Assembly (NCBI RefSeq): GCF_028994775.1
Contig: NZ_JAJQMN010000009.1
Coordinates: forward strand, 280,215-344,214
Direction: 5' to 3'
Length of the DNA: 64,000 bases
DNA from: Promicromonospora iranensis
GTDB taxonomy: Bacteria; Actinomycetota; Actinomycetes; Actinomycetales; Cellulomonadaceae
Shown: positions 44,571 to 51,844 of the stretch, piece by piece
Layout: each line of letters starts with the position of its first letter
Numbering within the stretch: the first letter of the stretch is position 1
The notes under the pieces: model-generated
The model's database searches: none
What the model saw: the letters and a program-made list of their open reading frames with translations, nothing else
What the model was told of the DNA's origin: nothing
Made by a program: the position numbers and the translations under genes

Positions 44571-45707
44571 ATGGCTACGTTCCTGCCCTCCCGCCCCTCC
44601 CGTCCGCTGCTGGGCGCCCTGCGCCCGCGCCGCGCCGTCGATGTCGTGCCCGACGTCGCCCCGCGTCCCGCCGCGCCCGCGCCCCGCTCGGCGGTGGTCG
44701 CCGCCGCGATCTACGACGACGGCATCCGCAGGGCCGGCTACGACAACCTCGCGGAGACGTTCAGCGCGCTCCGCTCCCGGCCCGGTGGCATGGCCTGGAT
44801 CGGGCTGGAACGGCCGGACGAGTCCGAGCTGACATCGCTCGCGCGGGAGTTCGACCTGCACCCGCTCGCCATCGAGGACGCCATCCAGGCGCACCAGCGG
44901 CCCAAGATCGAGCGCTACGGCGACACCCTCTTCGTGGTGCTCCGGGCGGCTCGCTACCTGGACGACGCCGAGGAGGTCGAGTTCGGCGAGCTGCACGTCT
45001 TCGTGGGCCCCGACTTCGTGGTGACCGTGCGGCACGGCGCCTCGCCCGACCTGGCGGCCGTGCGGAGCCGTCTGGAGTCCGACCGCGAGATGCTCTCCCG
45101 CGGGCCGGAGGCCGTCCTGTACGCGATCCTCGACAGCGTCGTGGACGGGTACGCGCCGGTCGTCGCCGGACTGGACCACGACATCGACGAGATCGAGTCC
45201 GACGTCTGGGGCGGTGCCCCTGACGTGTCACGGCGCATCTACGAGCTGTCCCGCGAGGTCATCGACTTCCAGCGCGCGGTGCGGCCCGAGCAGGGCCTCT
45301 GCGCCTCGCTCGCCAAGGGCGCGGACAAGTACGGCGTGGACCCGGAGCTGCAGGCCTACCTGCGCGACGTCGCGGACCACCTCACCGAGGCCGCCGACCG
45401 CATCGAGGTCTTCCGGGCCGCGCTGCGCGACATCCTCACCGTGGCCGCCACGCTCGTCGCACAGCGGCAGAACGAGGAGATGAAGCACCTGTCGGAGGTC
45501 AGCATCCGGCAGGGCGAGGAGGTCAAGAAGATCTCGGGCTGGGCGGCCATCCTGTTCGCCCCGACGCTCGTCGGCACCGTCTACGGCATGAACTTCGACG
45601 TCATGCCGGAGCTCGACTGGGCGTACGGCTACCCGGCGGCGCTCGTCGCGATGCTGGCCGTGAGCGTCGGCCTCTTCGGCGTCTTCCGTTGGAAGCGCTG
45701 GATCTAG
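44571..45707 (+). CDS. corA: CorA-family magnesium/cobalt channel
   Basis: A 378-residue CorA channel. An acidic cytoplasmic domain with a long stalk helix (about 40-315) precedes two C-terminal membrane helices, the first ending in the selectivity signature YGMNF. A Pro/Ala-rich N-terminus of about 40 residues is variable. The protein forms pentamers and admits Mg2+ down its electrochemical gradient. CAGGAG lies 6 nt before the ATG. The long structured leader with its own peptide ORF suggests regulation after transcription starts. Confidence 0.93.
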   Translation: MATFLPSRPSRPLLGALRPRRAVDVVPDVAPRPAAPAPRSAVVAAAIYDDGIRRAGYDNLAETFSALRSRPGGMAWIGLERPDESELTSLAREFDLHPLAIEDAIQAHQRPKIERYGDTLFVVLRAARYLDDAEEVEFGELHVFVGPDFVVTVRHGASPDLAAVRSRLESDREMLSRGPEAVLYAILDSVVDGYAPVVAGLDHDIDEIESDVWGGAPDVSRRIYELSREVIDFQRAVRPEQGLCASLAKGADKYGVDPELQAYLRDVADHLTEAADRIEVFRAALRDILTVAATLVAQRQNEEMKHLSEVSIRQGEEVKKISGWAAILFAPTLVGTVYGMNFDVMPELDWAYGYPAALVAMLAVSVGLFGVFRWKRWI

Positions 45708-45716
45708 CGCACCTTT

Positions 45717-45785
45717 CCTGGTTGTGGGCGCGACCGTTGCGACGACGTGCCCGCTGTCGGCGCGATGATCGCGCCCACAACCAGG
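45717..45785. repeat. 17-bp perfect inverted repeat, ggttgtgggcgcga family
   Basis: Perfect arms 45717-45733 and 45769-45785 flank a 35-nt loop. It lies between the convergent corA and tetR genes and shares its core with the element at 33757-33835. It probably also acts as a terminator. Confidence 0.7.
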
Positions 45786-45803
45786 GGGACCAGGCCGGGA
45801 GGA

Positions 45804-46415
45804 TCAGGCCGGGACGGGTTCCGGTACGCGTGCGCCGACCGCGCGCAGCACGAACGACTCCGCGGCGCGGATGGTGCGTTCGCGAGCCGCGGGCTCGTCG
45901 GGGATGAGCCGGCCGGACAGGCAGGCGTTGACGAGGTGCACCGTCGGCTCGATGTCCTGGGGCGGGAACGTCCCCGCATCGATCCCCGCGGCGAGGATCC
46001 GACGGAGGATCGCCTCCACGATGTCGGCGTGCTCGCGCAGCCGCTGCTGCGTGGCACGGGACAGGACCGTACGCAGGTCCGGGCCTGGGGCGAGATGGAA
46101 GACGCGAGTGAGCTGAGCCTGCTGGCGGATGTAGGTACGCAGCTGTTCCACCGGGTCGTCCACGCCGTCGAGCGCTCGCTCCAGGGTGTGGGCGTACTGC
46201 TCGGTCTCATGCGTGATGAACCCGAGGAGCAGCGCTTCCTTGTCGTGGAAGTGGTTGTAGACGGCAGTCCGGCCGACGTGCGCCGCCGCGGCGATGTCGG
46301 CCAGCGTGATGGTGTCGAACCCGCGCTCCGCCATGAGGGTGGACAGAGCGGTGAACAGCTTGTGCCTGGTCATCTGGCGGTGCTCGTGCAGGCTCTTGCC
46401 GATGATCTTGGGCAT
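45804..46415 (-). CDS. TetR-family regulator
   Basis: A 203-residue TetR protein. The HTH lies at about 16-60 (RHKLFTALSTLMAERGFDTITLADIAAAAHVGRTAVYNHFHDKEALL), with a C-terminal ligand domain that includes LSRATQQRLREHADIVEAIL. Its target is not obvious: the gene faces corA convergently and on the other side is divergent from an unnamed protein gene across a 326-bp gap with palindromes. The start is supported by TATGAT 6 nt upstream. Confidence 0.88.
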   Translation of the reverse strand: MPKIIGKSLHEHRQMTRHKLFTALSTLMAERGFDTITLADIAAAAHVGRTAVYNHFHDKEALLLGFITHETEQYAHTLERALDGVDDPVEQLRTYIRQQAQLTRVFHLAPGPDLRTVLSRATQQRLREHADIVEAILRRILAAGIDAGTFPPQDIEPTVHLVNACLSGRLIPDEPAARERTIRAAESFVLRAVGARVPEPVPA

Positions 46416-46421
46416 GCTGAC

Positions 46422-46427
46422 ATCATA
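46422..46427 (-). promoter_or_regulatory. -10 element TATGAT for the tetR gene
   Basis: On the minus strand TATGAT ends 6 nt before the ATG at 46415. It is the closest match to the TATAAT consensus in the window. Confidence 0.55.
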
Positions 46428-46549
46428 TGCACGAGTCGTCAGGTAACTGGAACGCCGGATCGCGGCCCGGCCGCGAGCGGCGCGGCGGCGGAGCCCGGCC
46501 TTGTGGCGAAGATGACGTTAAGTCGACCTACGCGGTCTTTGCAGCGGTT

Positions 46550-46588
46550 GAACGACGCGTCGTTCGCCTGGTTGCACTGAGACTCAGT
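46550..46588. promoter_or_regulatory. Two palindromes in the 326-bp tetR/unnamed-gene gap
   Basis: gaacgacgcgtcgttc (46550-46565, perfect 16 bp) and actgag-a-ctcagt (46576-46588). The rest of 46416-46741 is notably AT-rich for this genome (46590-46740) and holds no convincing ORF. Candidate operators, perhaps for the adjacent TetR. Confidence 0.5.
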
Positions 46589-46728
46589 CGCCAATGAATA
46601 TCCAAAGGCATGCATATTGGGTCGCGTCGAAATAAGGATCGTCAGGTGGCTTAATGGCCTACGCCTGGTGTCACGAGCGTGTTTCCTCTTTGTAACATGC
46701 CTGCATCATGGCTGAAAGTGACCGGCAG

Positions 46729-46734
46729 TAAAGT
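46729..46734 (+). promoter_or_regulatory. -10 element TAAAGT for the 336-residue gene
   Basis: TAAAGT ends 7 nt before the ATG at 46742. It favours this start over the in-frame GTG at 46679. Confidence 0.5.
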
Positions 46735-46741
46735 GCTTCGC

Positions 46742-47752
46742 ATGACATTTCTGGCGGGTGTGATTCCAGCGGAACACGCCTCGGGCCACATTCTGATCCT
46801 GCCCAGCACGAACGGCCCCGTCGCGGTCAGCGAGCTTGCTGCCGCGTGGTTCTCCGATATCGAGTGGCTCCGAGAACCGACCCGCACGTCGAGCTCTCGA
46901 CGGATGGCCGGTGCCCGGTTCCGGGGTATGGCGCAACCTGACGCGCTTGTCGCCGGTGTCATGCGGCTGGGTGAGGATCACGTGGCGACCGGCCCGTTCG
47001 AGGTCGGCGAGGCGCAGCTCGCGGAGCTCCGGATCTCCGCCGCGAAGGCGGAGGCGTACTCGGTGTCCCGCGCGGACGGCCTCCGGGACGTCCGCGGCGC
47101 GGCCCCGACGTCGTACGACGACCGGGACGGCATCGCGCGCGCCTTCCCTCACTCGTTGCCGCAGGGTGAGGAGCTGCGCATCGTGCAGTGGATGGTCGCG
47201 GCGGCACGCAAGTCGGGTGGCGGCGTGCTCGCGGACGGCAGGCAGCCACTGGTTCCCGACCCTGCGGCGTCGGTCAACCTGGCGCTCTACGCGGCGCACG
47301 CACTCCTGCCTGGTGACGTGCTGCCGATGCTTCGGTCGCTCATCGCCACCGCGGACGTCTCCGCCGAGCAGATGACGCCCGACGGGTCGCCCCGCTACAC
47401 CCTCGCCGGCAGCACCGCGTACGACGGCTCGTTGGTCATCGACATGGAGCGTGTCGACCGGGTGCCGCGCGCGCTCGGCTCGTTGGACTGGCGCAGCTAC
47501 GGCCCGTTCGCCTACCGCATGAGCTGGGTCCCTGCCGATCCCTACGAGCTGGAGCTCGAGCAGGCGTCCGGGCTGCACGTGATTGCCCGGGCTCGCATGC
47601 GCGCCTCGCTCGCCCGCCTCGCGGTGGCGATCCAGAGCCGCATCGGGGGAATCCTCGTGGACGACGGCGGCTTCATCGCCGTGCCGGAGGAGCTCGACGG
47701 GCGCAACGACTCGACAGCGGGCGGCGCCCCCGGATCACGCGCCTGGGTGTGA
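46742..47752 (+). CDS. Unnamed actinobacterial protein, distant paralogue of the 52522 gene product
   Basis: A 336-residue soluble protein with no signal peptide or known domain. It shares an order of blocks with the 372-residue product at 52522-53640. These are DRDGIARAFPHSLPQGEELRIVQWM (there DRDGIGRAFAAGMPEREERRLVEWL), a following GGG-strand, LALYAAHALLP (there MTVYSDVWLDP), a YGPFAYRMSWVP segment (there GAVRYWVHWEP) and a closing helix plus GG.L.DDGGFIAVPEEL (there GGEIADEDGFLVDPSDL). The two are clearly related but diverged. I cannot name the function. Confidence 0.7.
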   Translation: MTFLAGVIPAEHASGHILILPSTNGPVAVSELAAAWFSDIEWLREPTRTSSSRRMAGARFRGMAQPDALVAGVMRLGEDHVATGPFEVGEAQLAELRISAAKAEAYSVSRADGLRDVRGAAPTSYDDRDGIARAFPHSLPQGEELRIVQWMVAAARKSGGGVLADGRQPLVPDPAASVNLALYAAHALLPGDVLPMLRSLIATADVSAEQMTPDGSPRYTLAGSTAYDGSLVIDMERVDRVPRALGSLDWRSYGPFAYRMSWVPADPYELELEQASGLHVIARARMRASLARLAVAIQSRIGGILVDDGGFIAVPEELDGRNDSTAGGAPGSRAWV

Positions 47753-47764
47753 TCAGCTTTTCGG

Positions 47765-48033
47765 TTATCCACAGATTTTGTCCACAGCCCTGTGGGTGAT
47801 GTGGGAATTCCGGGGCTGTTCCTGTGGACAGAACTGTGGGCGAAGATCGGGTGAAAATTACAACGGTGGAGCGGTTGCCGCCCTTACGACACGCGGATAG
47901 AAACGAGGCAATGGTTCGACGATTCGGGTGCAGATTCGGTGCGCTGCAGCAGTACCGACCGGCCTGGACATCGGACACATGGTTGACCGGAGAACGACAG
48001 GGCATCCCGTGCCGCGGTACGGGCTGTGGATGA
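47765..48033. other. DnaA-box cluster in a gene-free region
   Basis: Within the 537-bp gene-free stretch 47753-48289 lie TTATCCACA (47765-47773, perfect box) and TTGTCCACA (47778-47786, the form favoured by actinobacterial DnaA), 4 nt apart. Two boxes with one mismatch are on the other strand: TGTGGACAG (47823-47831) and TGTGGATGA (48025-48033). Looser TGTGGG matches lie between. No dnaA, dnaN or rpmH flanks it, so this is not the usual oriC locus. The remainder of the stretch holds strong hairpins, listed separately. Confidence 0.6.
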
Positions 48034-48073
48034 CGCCACAGGTTCTTGTACGGGGCCGGAAGACCGCCCGCGT

Positions 48074-48126
48074 CCGAACGTCCGTGGAGAACAGGCCTGG
48101 TGCTCCAGGTCTGACGGACGGTTCGG
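48074..48126. other. Long imperfect hairpin with internal stem
   Basis: Outer arms at 48074-48085 and 48114-48126 pair with one bulge; an inner cctgg-tgct-ccagg (48096-48109) forms a second stem. It is not associated with any gene end, and may be part of a structured RNA or a cruciform next to the DnaA boxes. Confidence 0.4.
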
Positions 48127-48188
48127 GGTCGTGACGTCGACACGGCGCTCTGGTCCTCACCGAAGGCGGACCACGGGTACGCGGTGAT

Positions 48189-48222
48189 GCCAGGGCCCCC
48201 GGCCTGCCCCGGGGGCCCTGGC
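48189..48222. terminator. Very strong 14-bp hairpin with no gene ending at it
   Basis: Arms 48189-48202 and 48209-48222 are perfect and nearly all G/C, with a 6-nt loop. The nearest upstream stop is 437 bp away (47752), so it may terminate an unannotated RNA or readthrough from the unnamed gene. Confidence 0.65.
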
Positions 48223-48277
48223 TTGCCCGCCGGACGGCCCGTCCCCGGGGTCCTGGGCCCGGCTCCCCACCTGGATC

Positions 48278-48283
48278 TAGGCT
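48278..48283 (+). promoter_or_regulatory. -10 element TAGGCT for the pirin gene
   Basis: TAGGCT ends 6 nt before the ATG at 48290, giving a leaderless start. Confidence 0.55.
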
Positions 48284-48289
48284 CTGCCC

Positions 48290-49351
48290 ATGAGCAACCT
48301 CGAGACCCGGCCGGCCGAGCAGGTCTGCACCGCCGGCGAGCAGGGTGACGGCATCGAGCTCCTCGCCCCGCGGGAGGTACCGCTGGGCGGGCCGCGGGCG
48401 ATGAACGTGCGGCGCACCATCCCGCAGCGCGCCAGGTCTCTCGTGGGGGCATGGTGCTTCAGCGACCACTACGGTCCCGACGACGTCTCGTCCAGCGCGG
48501 GCATGCAGGTCCCGCCCCACCCGCACACCGGGCTCCAGACGGTGAGCTGGCTCTTCGAGGGCGAGATCCTGCACCGCGACTCCGTGGGGTCGCTGCAGAC
48601 GGTCCGACCAGGCGAGCTGAACCTCATGACGGCTGGGGTGGGCATCTCGCACTCGGAGGAGTCGCCGGCGGAGGGGCGCCCGCCCCTGCTGCACGGTGTG
48701 CAGCTGTGGACGGCGCTGCCGGGGGTGGCCCTGGGGATCGACCCGCACTTCGAGCACCACGGCGACCTTCCGGTGGCACGGCACGACGGCGCCGTCGTGC
48801 AGGTGTTCATCGGACGCCTGGCGGTGGCCGGCGAGGAGCTGGACTCGCCCGCGACGACGTACACGCCGCTCGTGGGGGCGCAGATCGACCTGGAGCCCGG
48901 TGCGGAGATCCGGCTCGACGTGGACCCGGGGCACGAGCACGCTTTGCTCGTGGACTCCGGCGACGTGACGTTCGAGGGGTCAGCGGTGCCGCGGTACAGC
49001 CTCGGCTACGTCGCGCCCGGACGGTCCGCCGTCGTGGTGCGCGCCGCGGGGGGTGCGCCGGCGCGAGCGGTCCTGATCGGCGGCCTGCCCTTCGCCGAGG
49101 ACGTCATCATGTGGTGGAACTTCATGGGCCGCACGCACGAGGACATCGTCAGGGCTCGCGCCGACTGGATGGCTCTCGTCGCGGAGCTCGGGCCGGAGAG
49201 TGGCTCCGGGGCGGCCGGCGCGACGGGATATACCGGCGGCGCCGCCGGGCGCCGCTTCGGCCAGGTGCAGGGCTATCCGGCCGGGCCCTTGCGTGCGCCC
49301 GCCCTGCCGGACCTCCGCCTGAAGCCCCGGGCGCGGCCGGGGCAGAGCTGA
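48290..49351 (+). CDS. Pirin-family bicupin protein
   Basis: A 353-residue bicupin. The N-terminal cupin carries the metal ligands His77 and His79 (PPHPHTGLQT), His121 and Glu123 (ISHSEE). The second cupin (about 170-280) lacks an obvious metal site, as in other pirins. The C-terminus (about 285-353) has the pirin WWNFMGRTHEDIVRARADW motif and then a Gly/Arg-rich tail. Some pirins have quercetinase activity and others act as redox-sensitive cofactors; the role here is not determined. Leaderless promoter. Confidence 0.9.
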   Translation: MSNLETRPAEQVCTAGEQGDGIELLAPREVPLGGPRAMNVRRTIPQRARSLVGAWCFSDHYGPDDVSSSAGMQVPPHPHTGLQTVSWLFEGEILHRDSVGSLQTVRPGELNLMTAGVGISHSEESPAEGRPPLLHGVQLWTALPGVALGIDPHFEHHGDLPVARHDGAVVQVFIGRLAVAGEELDSPATTYTPLVGAQIDLEPGAEIRLDVDPGHEHALLVDSGDVTFEGSAVPRYSLGYVAPGRSAVVVRAAGGAPARAVLIGGLPFAEDVIMWWNFMGRTHEDIVRARADWMALVAELGPESGSGAAGATGYTGGAAGRRFGQVQGYPAGPLRAPALPDLRLKPRARPGQS

Positions 49352-49400
49352 TCGGGCCCGCCGGGCCGGGGCCTGACAGGCCGTCGCTGACGGGCCGGGT

Positions 49401-50120
49401 TCAGTCGATGTCGTACCGGAGCATGAACTCGCCGGCGTCGAGCACCACGTAGCTCACCTCGACAGGGGTGTCGTCCTGCGTGAACGCGGTGCGCGTGACG
49501 GCCAGCACCGGCGTTCCGGGTTCGATCCGCAGCTCCTCGATCTCCTCGATCGTCGGCATCCGGCCCACCACGTCCTCACGGAACCGCACCGGCGCGTGGC
49601 CGGCCTCGGTGAGACGTGCGTGCGTACCGCCCGGCCCGACCTGCTGCTCCGCGATCGGTGTCCCGGCCGCGATCGACGCGGGCAGGTAGGACGTGGCGAA
49701 CAGCACGGGCTTGCGCTCCCGCAGGTGCAGCCGCTCGCGCACGGTCACCTTGTCACCCTCGGCGAGGCCGAGCGCCGTCCGGACCTTCTCGGGCGCGTCG
49801 GCCTCCGCCGTGACGGCCAGCGTTCGGACGGTGAGCCCCGCGCCGGTCTCGTCGATCTCGGCGGTCACCGTGGACTCGTCAGTCTGGCCGCCGGTGGTGT
49901 CCCGCACGATCGGCTCGAAGGCACGCACGAACACGCCGGAGCCGTGCCGTGTCACGGTCAGCCCCTCGTCCTTGAGCATGGACAGCCCGTGGCGCGCGGT
50001 CATGCGCGCCACGCCGTAGTTCGACATGAGCGCTGCTTCGCTCGGAAGGCGGTCGCCCGGTTTGTAGGTCCCGGAGCGGATCGCGGCACGAAGATCCTTG
50101 GCGATGCTTGCGGCAGTCAC
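49401..50120 (-). CDS. GntR/HutC-family regulator
   Basis: A 239-residue regulator. A winged HTH (about 1-64: IAKDLRAAIRSGTYKPGDRLPSE, then LMSNYGVARMTARHGLSMLKDEGL) is followed by a UTRA ligand domain (about 85-239) including RERLHLRERKPVLFATSYLP and GTPVLAVTRTAFTQDDTPVE. HutC-type regulators respond to small effectors; in actinomycetes close relatives also control plasmid-transfer genes. I chose the GTG at 50120 (AGAGAGGG upstream) rather than 50147. A perfect 12-bp palindrome lies between it and the two divergent small genes, probably its operator. Confidence 0.85.
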   Translation of the reverse strand: MTAASIAKDLRAAIRSGTYKPGDRLPSEAALMSNYGVARMTARHGLSMLKDEGLTVTRHGSGVFVRAFEPIVRDTTGGQTDESTVTAEIDETGAGLTVRTLAVTAEADAPEKVRTALGLAEGDKVTVRERLHLRERKPVLFATSYLPASIAAGTPIAEQQVGPGGTHARLTEAGHAPVRFREDVVGRMPTIEEIEELRIEPGTPVLAVTRTAFTQDDTPVEVSYVVLDAGEFMLRYDID

Positions 50121-50162
50121 ACGTCCCTCTCTAGACACGGAACCCACCTAACCCGCAGCCAG

Positions 50163-50174
50163 TGCGTATACGCA
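50163..50174. promoter_or_regulatory. Perfect palindrome TGCGTATACGCA, probable GntR operator
   Basis: A 12-bp perfect dyad 43 bp upstream of gntR and 87 bp upstream of the divergent small genes. A second, imperfect dyad (gttgcggtg...cacccgcaac) follows around 50189-50215. GTATAC-centred dyads are typical of HutC-type sites. Confidence 0.6.
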
Positions 50175-50260
50175 ACTTTTCGGCGTAGCGGTTGCGGTGC
50201 CCAGTTCACCCGCAACAGGCTGTCTATGCGCCTAGAGGTAGGCGCGGAGAGGTGGGAGAG

Positions 50261-50560
50261 ATGGCGACGATTGCGGGCAGCCTGGCCGATTCGGCGGCCG
50301 GTGCGGCGGACCTGCTGGCGGAGGTAGGGGACGCACGGATCAAGTGGGTCGAGGTGTTTCGCGACCATCTGGTCGTGCACCCGGCACGGCTGGCCGAGGG
50401 GGCGGAGATCGCGGAGCAGCTCGGGATCACCGTCGCGACGGACTACCCGGCGACCAAGCCGGGCTTCACGGTGTGGACCGGACGTTGGAACGGCATGGAG
50501 ATGTTCGTCTACGCGGAGCTGCGGGGGACGGCGCGAGCGATCCGGGCGTGGCCGACATGA
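50261..50560 (+). CDS. Small hypothetical protein A of the gntR locus
   Basis: A 99-residue soluble protein beginning MATIAGSLADSAAGAADLLAEV. It continues with ARIKWVEVFRDHLVVHP and then FTVWTGRWNGMEMFVYAEL, mixed alpha/beta; not a family I can name. GAGAGGTGGGAGAG precedes the ATG. Its stop overlaps the start of the next small gene (ATGA), so the two are translated together. They are divergent from the HutC-type regulator and very likely controlled by it. Confidence 0.65.
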   Translation: MATIAGSLADSAAGAADLLAEVGDARIKWVEVFRDHLVVHPARLAEGAEIAEQLGITVATDYPATKPGFTVWTGRWNGMEMFVYAELRGTARAIRAWPT

Positions 50561-50934
50561 CCGAGGGCTCCTGCGACGCGGGCCCGGCCGCCGAGGGCTG
50601 CCCGATGCCGGGTGCGCACCTCGCCGAGCTCGTCGGGGTCACCGCGCTGATCGCGCACATCTTCGACATCCACACGCTGGACGTCCGGGCGGGGGTGGAC
50701 CACCTCGATCTTGAGGACGACGTGGTGGGCGTGCTCACGGTCGACGTCGTCGCTGCCCGGGTGCCCGACGCGGTGCGCCTCGCGGGAATGCTCCACCTGG
50801 CGGAACGGCAGGGACACCACGACGGCGAGGGCCCCCCGGTGTGGCGGTGCTGGAGCGGTTGGGTTCCCTCGTCCGAGCGCGGCCTGGCGGTCTCGCTGCA
50901 TCTGACGGCGCCGGTGCGGGTGGTGCGGGCCTGA
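50557..50934 (+). CDS. Small hypothetical protein B of the gntR locus
   Basis: A 125-residue acidic protein. It begins with a Cys-containing low-complexity stretch (MTEGSCDAGPAAEGCPMPGAH) and continues as a beta-rich domain (HTLDVRAGVDHLDLEDDVVGVLTVDVVAAR, and closing GLAVSLHLTAPVRVVRA). No family recognised. It overlaps the previous gene by 4 bp. It ends 76 bp before the terminator hairpin of tRNA-Gly. Confidence 0.6.
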   Translation: MTEGSCDAGPAAEGCPMPGAHLAELVGVTALIAHIFDIHTLDVRAGVDHLDLEDDVVGVLTVDVVAARVPDAVRLAGMLHLAERQGHHDGEGPPVWRCWSGWVPSSERGLAVSLHLTAPVRVVRA

Positions 50935-51009
50935 GCAGCGTCGGACGGGACGGGCACGTGCCTGGCGCGGGCCTGGCACGAGGACCGTGTCGGCGCTTGC
51001 CGAACGAAG

Positions 51010-51049
51010 AACGCCCCAGGTCGGGATCTGCATCCTGACCTGGGGCGTT
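51010..51049 (-). terminator. Terminator of tRNA-Gly
   Basis: Perfect 13-bp arms (51010-51022 and 51037-51049) extend inward to about 18 pairs, with a T-rich tail (ttcttcgttc) on the minus strand. It can also stop the convergent gntR-locus transcript. Confidence 0.75.
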
Positions 51050-51058
51050 GCTCTGGGG

Positions 51059-51129
51059 AGCGGGTGACGGGAATCGAACCCGCGCTATCAGCTTGGGAAG
51101 CTGAAGTTCTACCATTGAACTACACCCGC
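51059..51129 (-). tRNA. tRNA-Gly (anticodon CCC)
   Basis: Read on the minus strand this is a 71-nt cloverleaf. Acceptor stem GCGGGTG pairs with CACCCGC; the anticodon stem TCAGC/GCTGA has loop TTCCCAA, anticodon CCC. The T-arm has GGTTCGATTCC and the D-arm AGTTCAATGGTAGAAC. The 3' CCA is not encoded. It reads GGG glycine codons. Confidence 0.95.
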
Positions 51130-51283
51130 ATCGTCCGGTTCTGCCGGGTATCTGCTGTTCGCGAAGCCCGCTAGGGTTCCGCAACAGCGCCCGTGAACCT
51201 GGCGCGCGACCCGATCATACCCAACCTCGCCCGGATGCCCGAACCGGATACGGAGCGAGTGTCGCCGAGCAGCCGGAGCAGCA

Positions 51284-51739
51284 GTGAGCGAGCACCCCAG
51301 CGAGAAGCCCACCGAGCCCATCTACCAGGAGACGAAGCGGCTGCCACCACGCGCACCGAGCCCGTCAAAGCCCCCGCCGCCGCCGGGCGAGACCCGCGCC
51401 ATGAAGACCCCCGGAGGCAAGATCCCGGGAGGCGGTCCGGCGAACTACCAGCAGCAGTACGACTACGACCGCCCTACGCCGCCGGTGGAGCACGTGCCGG
51501 GGCACAAGTCCCGGATCACCGCGGGTCTTCTCGGGATCCTGCTGGGCGTCGTCGGAGCGCACCGGTTCTACCTGGGCTACAAGGGCCTCGGCTGGATCAT
51601 GCTGCTCATCACGGCGGTGTCACTGGGAAACGCGTGGTTCGTGCCGGCGATCTGGGGCGGCATCGAGGGAATCCTGTACCTCGTGATGCGCAAGGGCTAC
51701 TGGTCGGTGGACGCGAAGCACAAGCCGCTGCAGTGGTGA
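51284..51739 (+). CDS. TM2-domain membrane protein
   Basis: A 151-residue protein. A Pro/Lys-rich, probably disordered N-terminus (1 to about 73) precedes a TM2 domain: GHKSRITAGLLGILLGVVGAHRFYLGYKGLGWIMLL and a second helix. The GAHRFYLG turn between the two helices is the family signature. Function unknown; such proteins are common in actinobacteria. The GTG start has GGAGC about 6 nt upstream. Confidence 0.88.
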   Translation: MSEHPSEKPTEPIYQETKRLPPRAPSPSKPPPPPGETRAMKTPGGKIPGGGPANYQQQYDYDRPTPPVEHVPGHKSRITAGLLGILLGVVGAHRFYLGYKGLGWIMLLITAVSLGNAWFVPAIWGGIEGILYLVMRKGYWSVDAKHKPLQW

Positions 51740-51832
51740 CCGTCGCCCGGTGACCGTTGCCCGGTGGCCCGGCACGGACACCCTGTAGCGGTGCCGCCGG
51801 GCCACGGGGCGGCATCGTCCCGTGGCGGCCAG

Positions 51833-51838
51833 TACCGT
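51833..51838 (+). promoter_or_regulatory. -10 element TACCGT for dcd
   Basis: TACCGT ends 6 nt before the GTG at 51845, giving a leaderless start. Confidence 0.5.
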
Positions 51839-51844
51839 ATCCGG

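Noticed and set aside
47824-48033. 69-codon plus-strand ORF inside the DnaA-box region
   Set aside because: No ribosome-binding site or leaderless -10 at the right distance, atypical codon use, and it runs through DnaA-box-like sequences. Kept only as part of the gene-free region.
47753-48289. Region considered as chromosomal oriC
   Set aside because: It has DnaA boxes, but the flanks are an unnamed gene and pirin, not dnaA, dnaN, rpmH or gyrB. There is no AT-rich unwinding element comparable to known origins.
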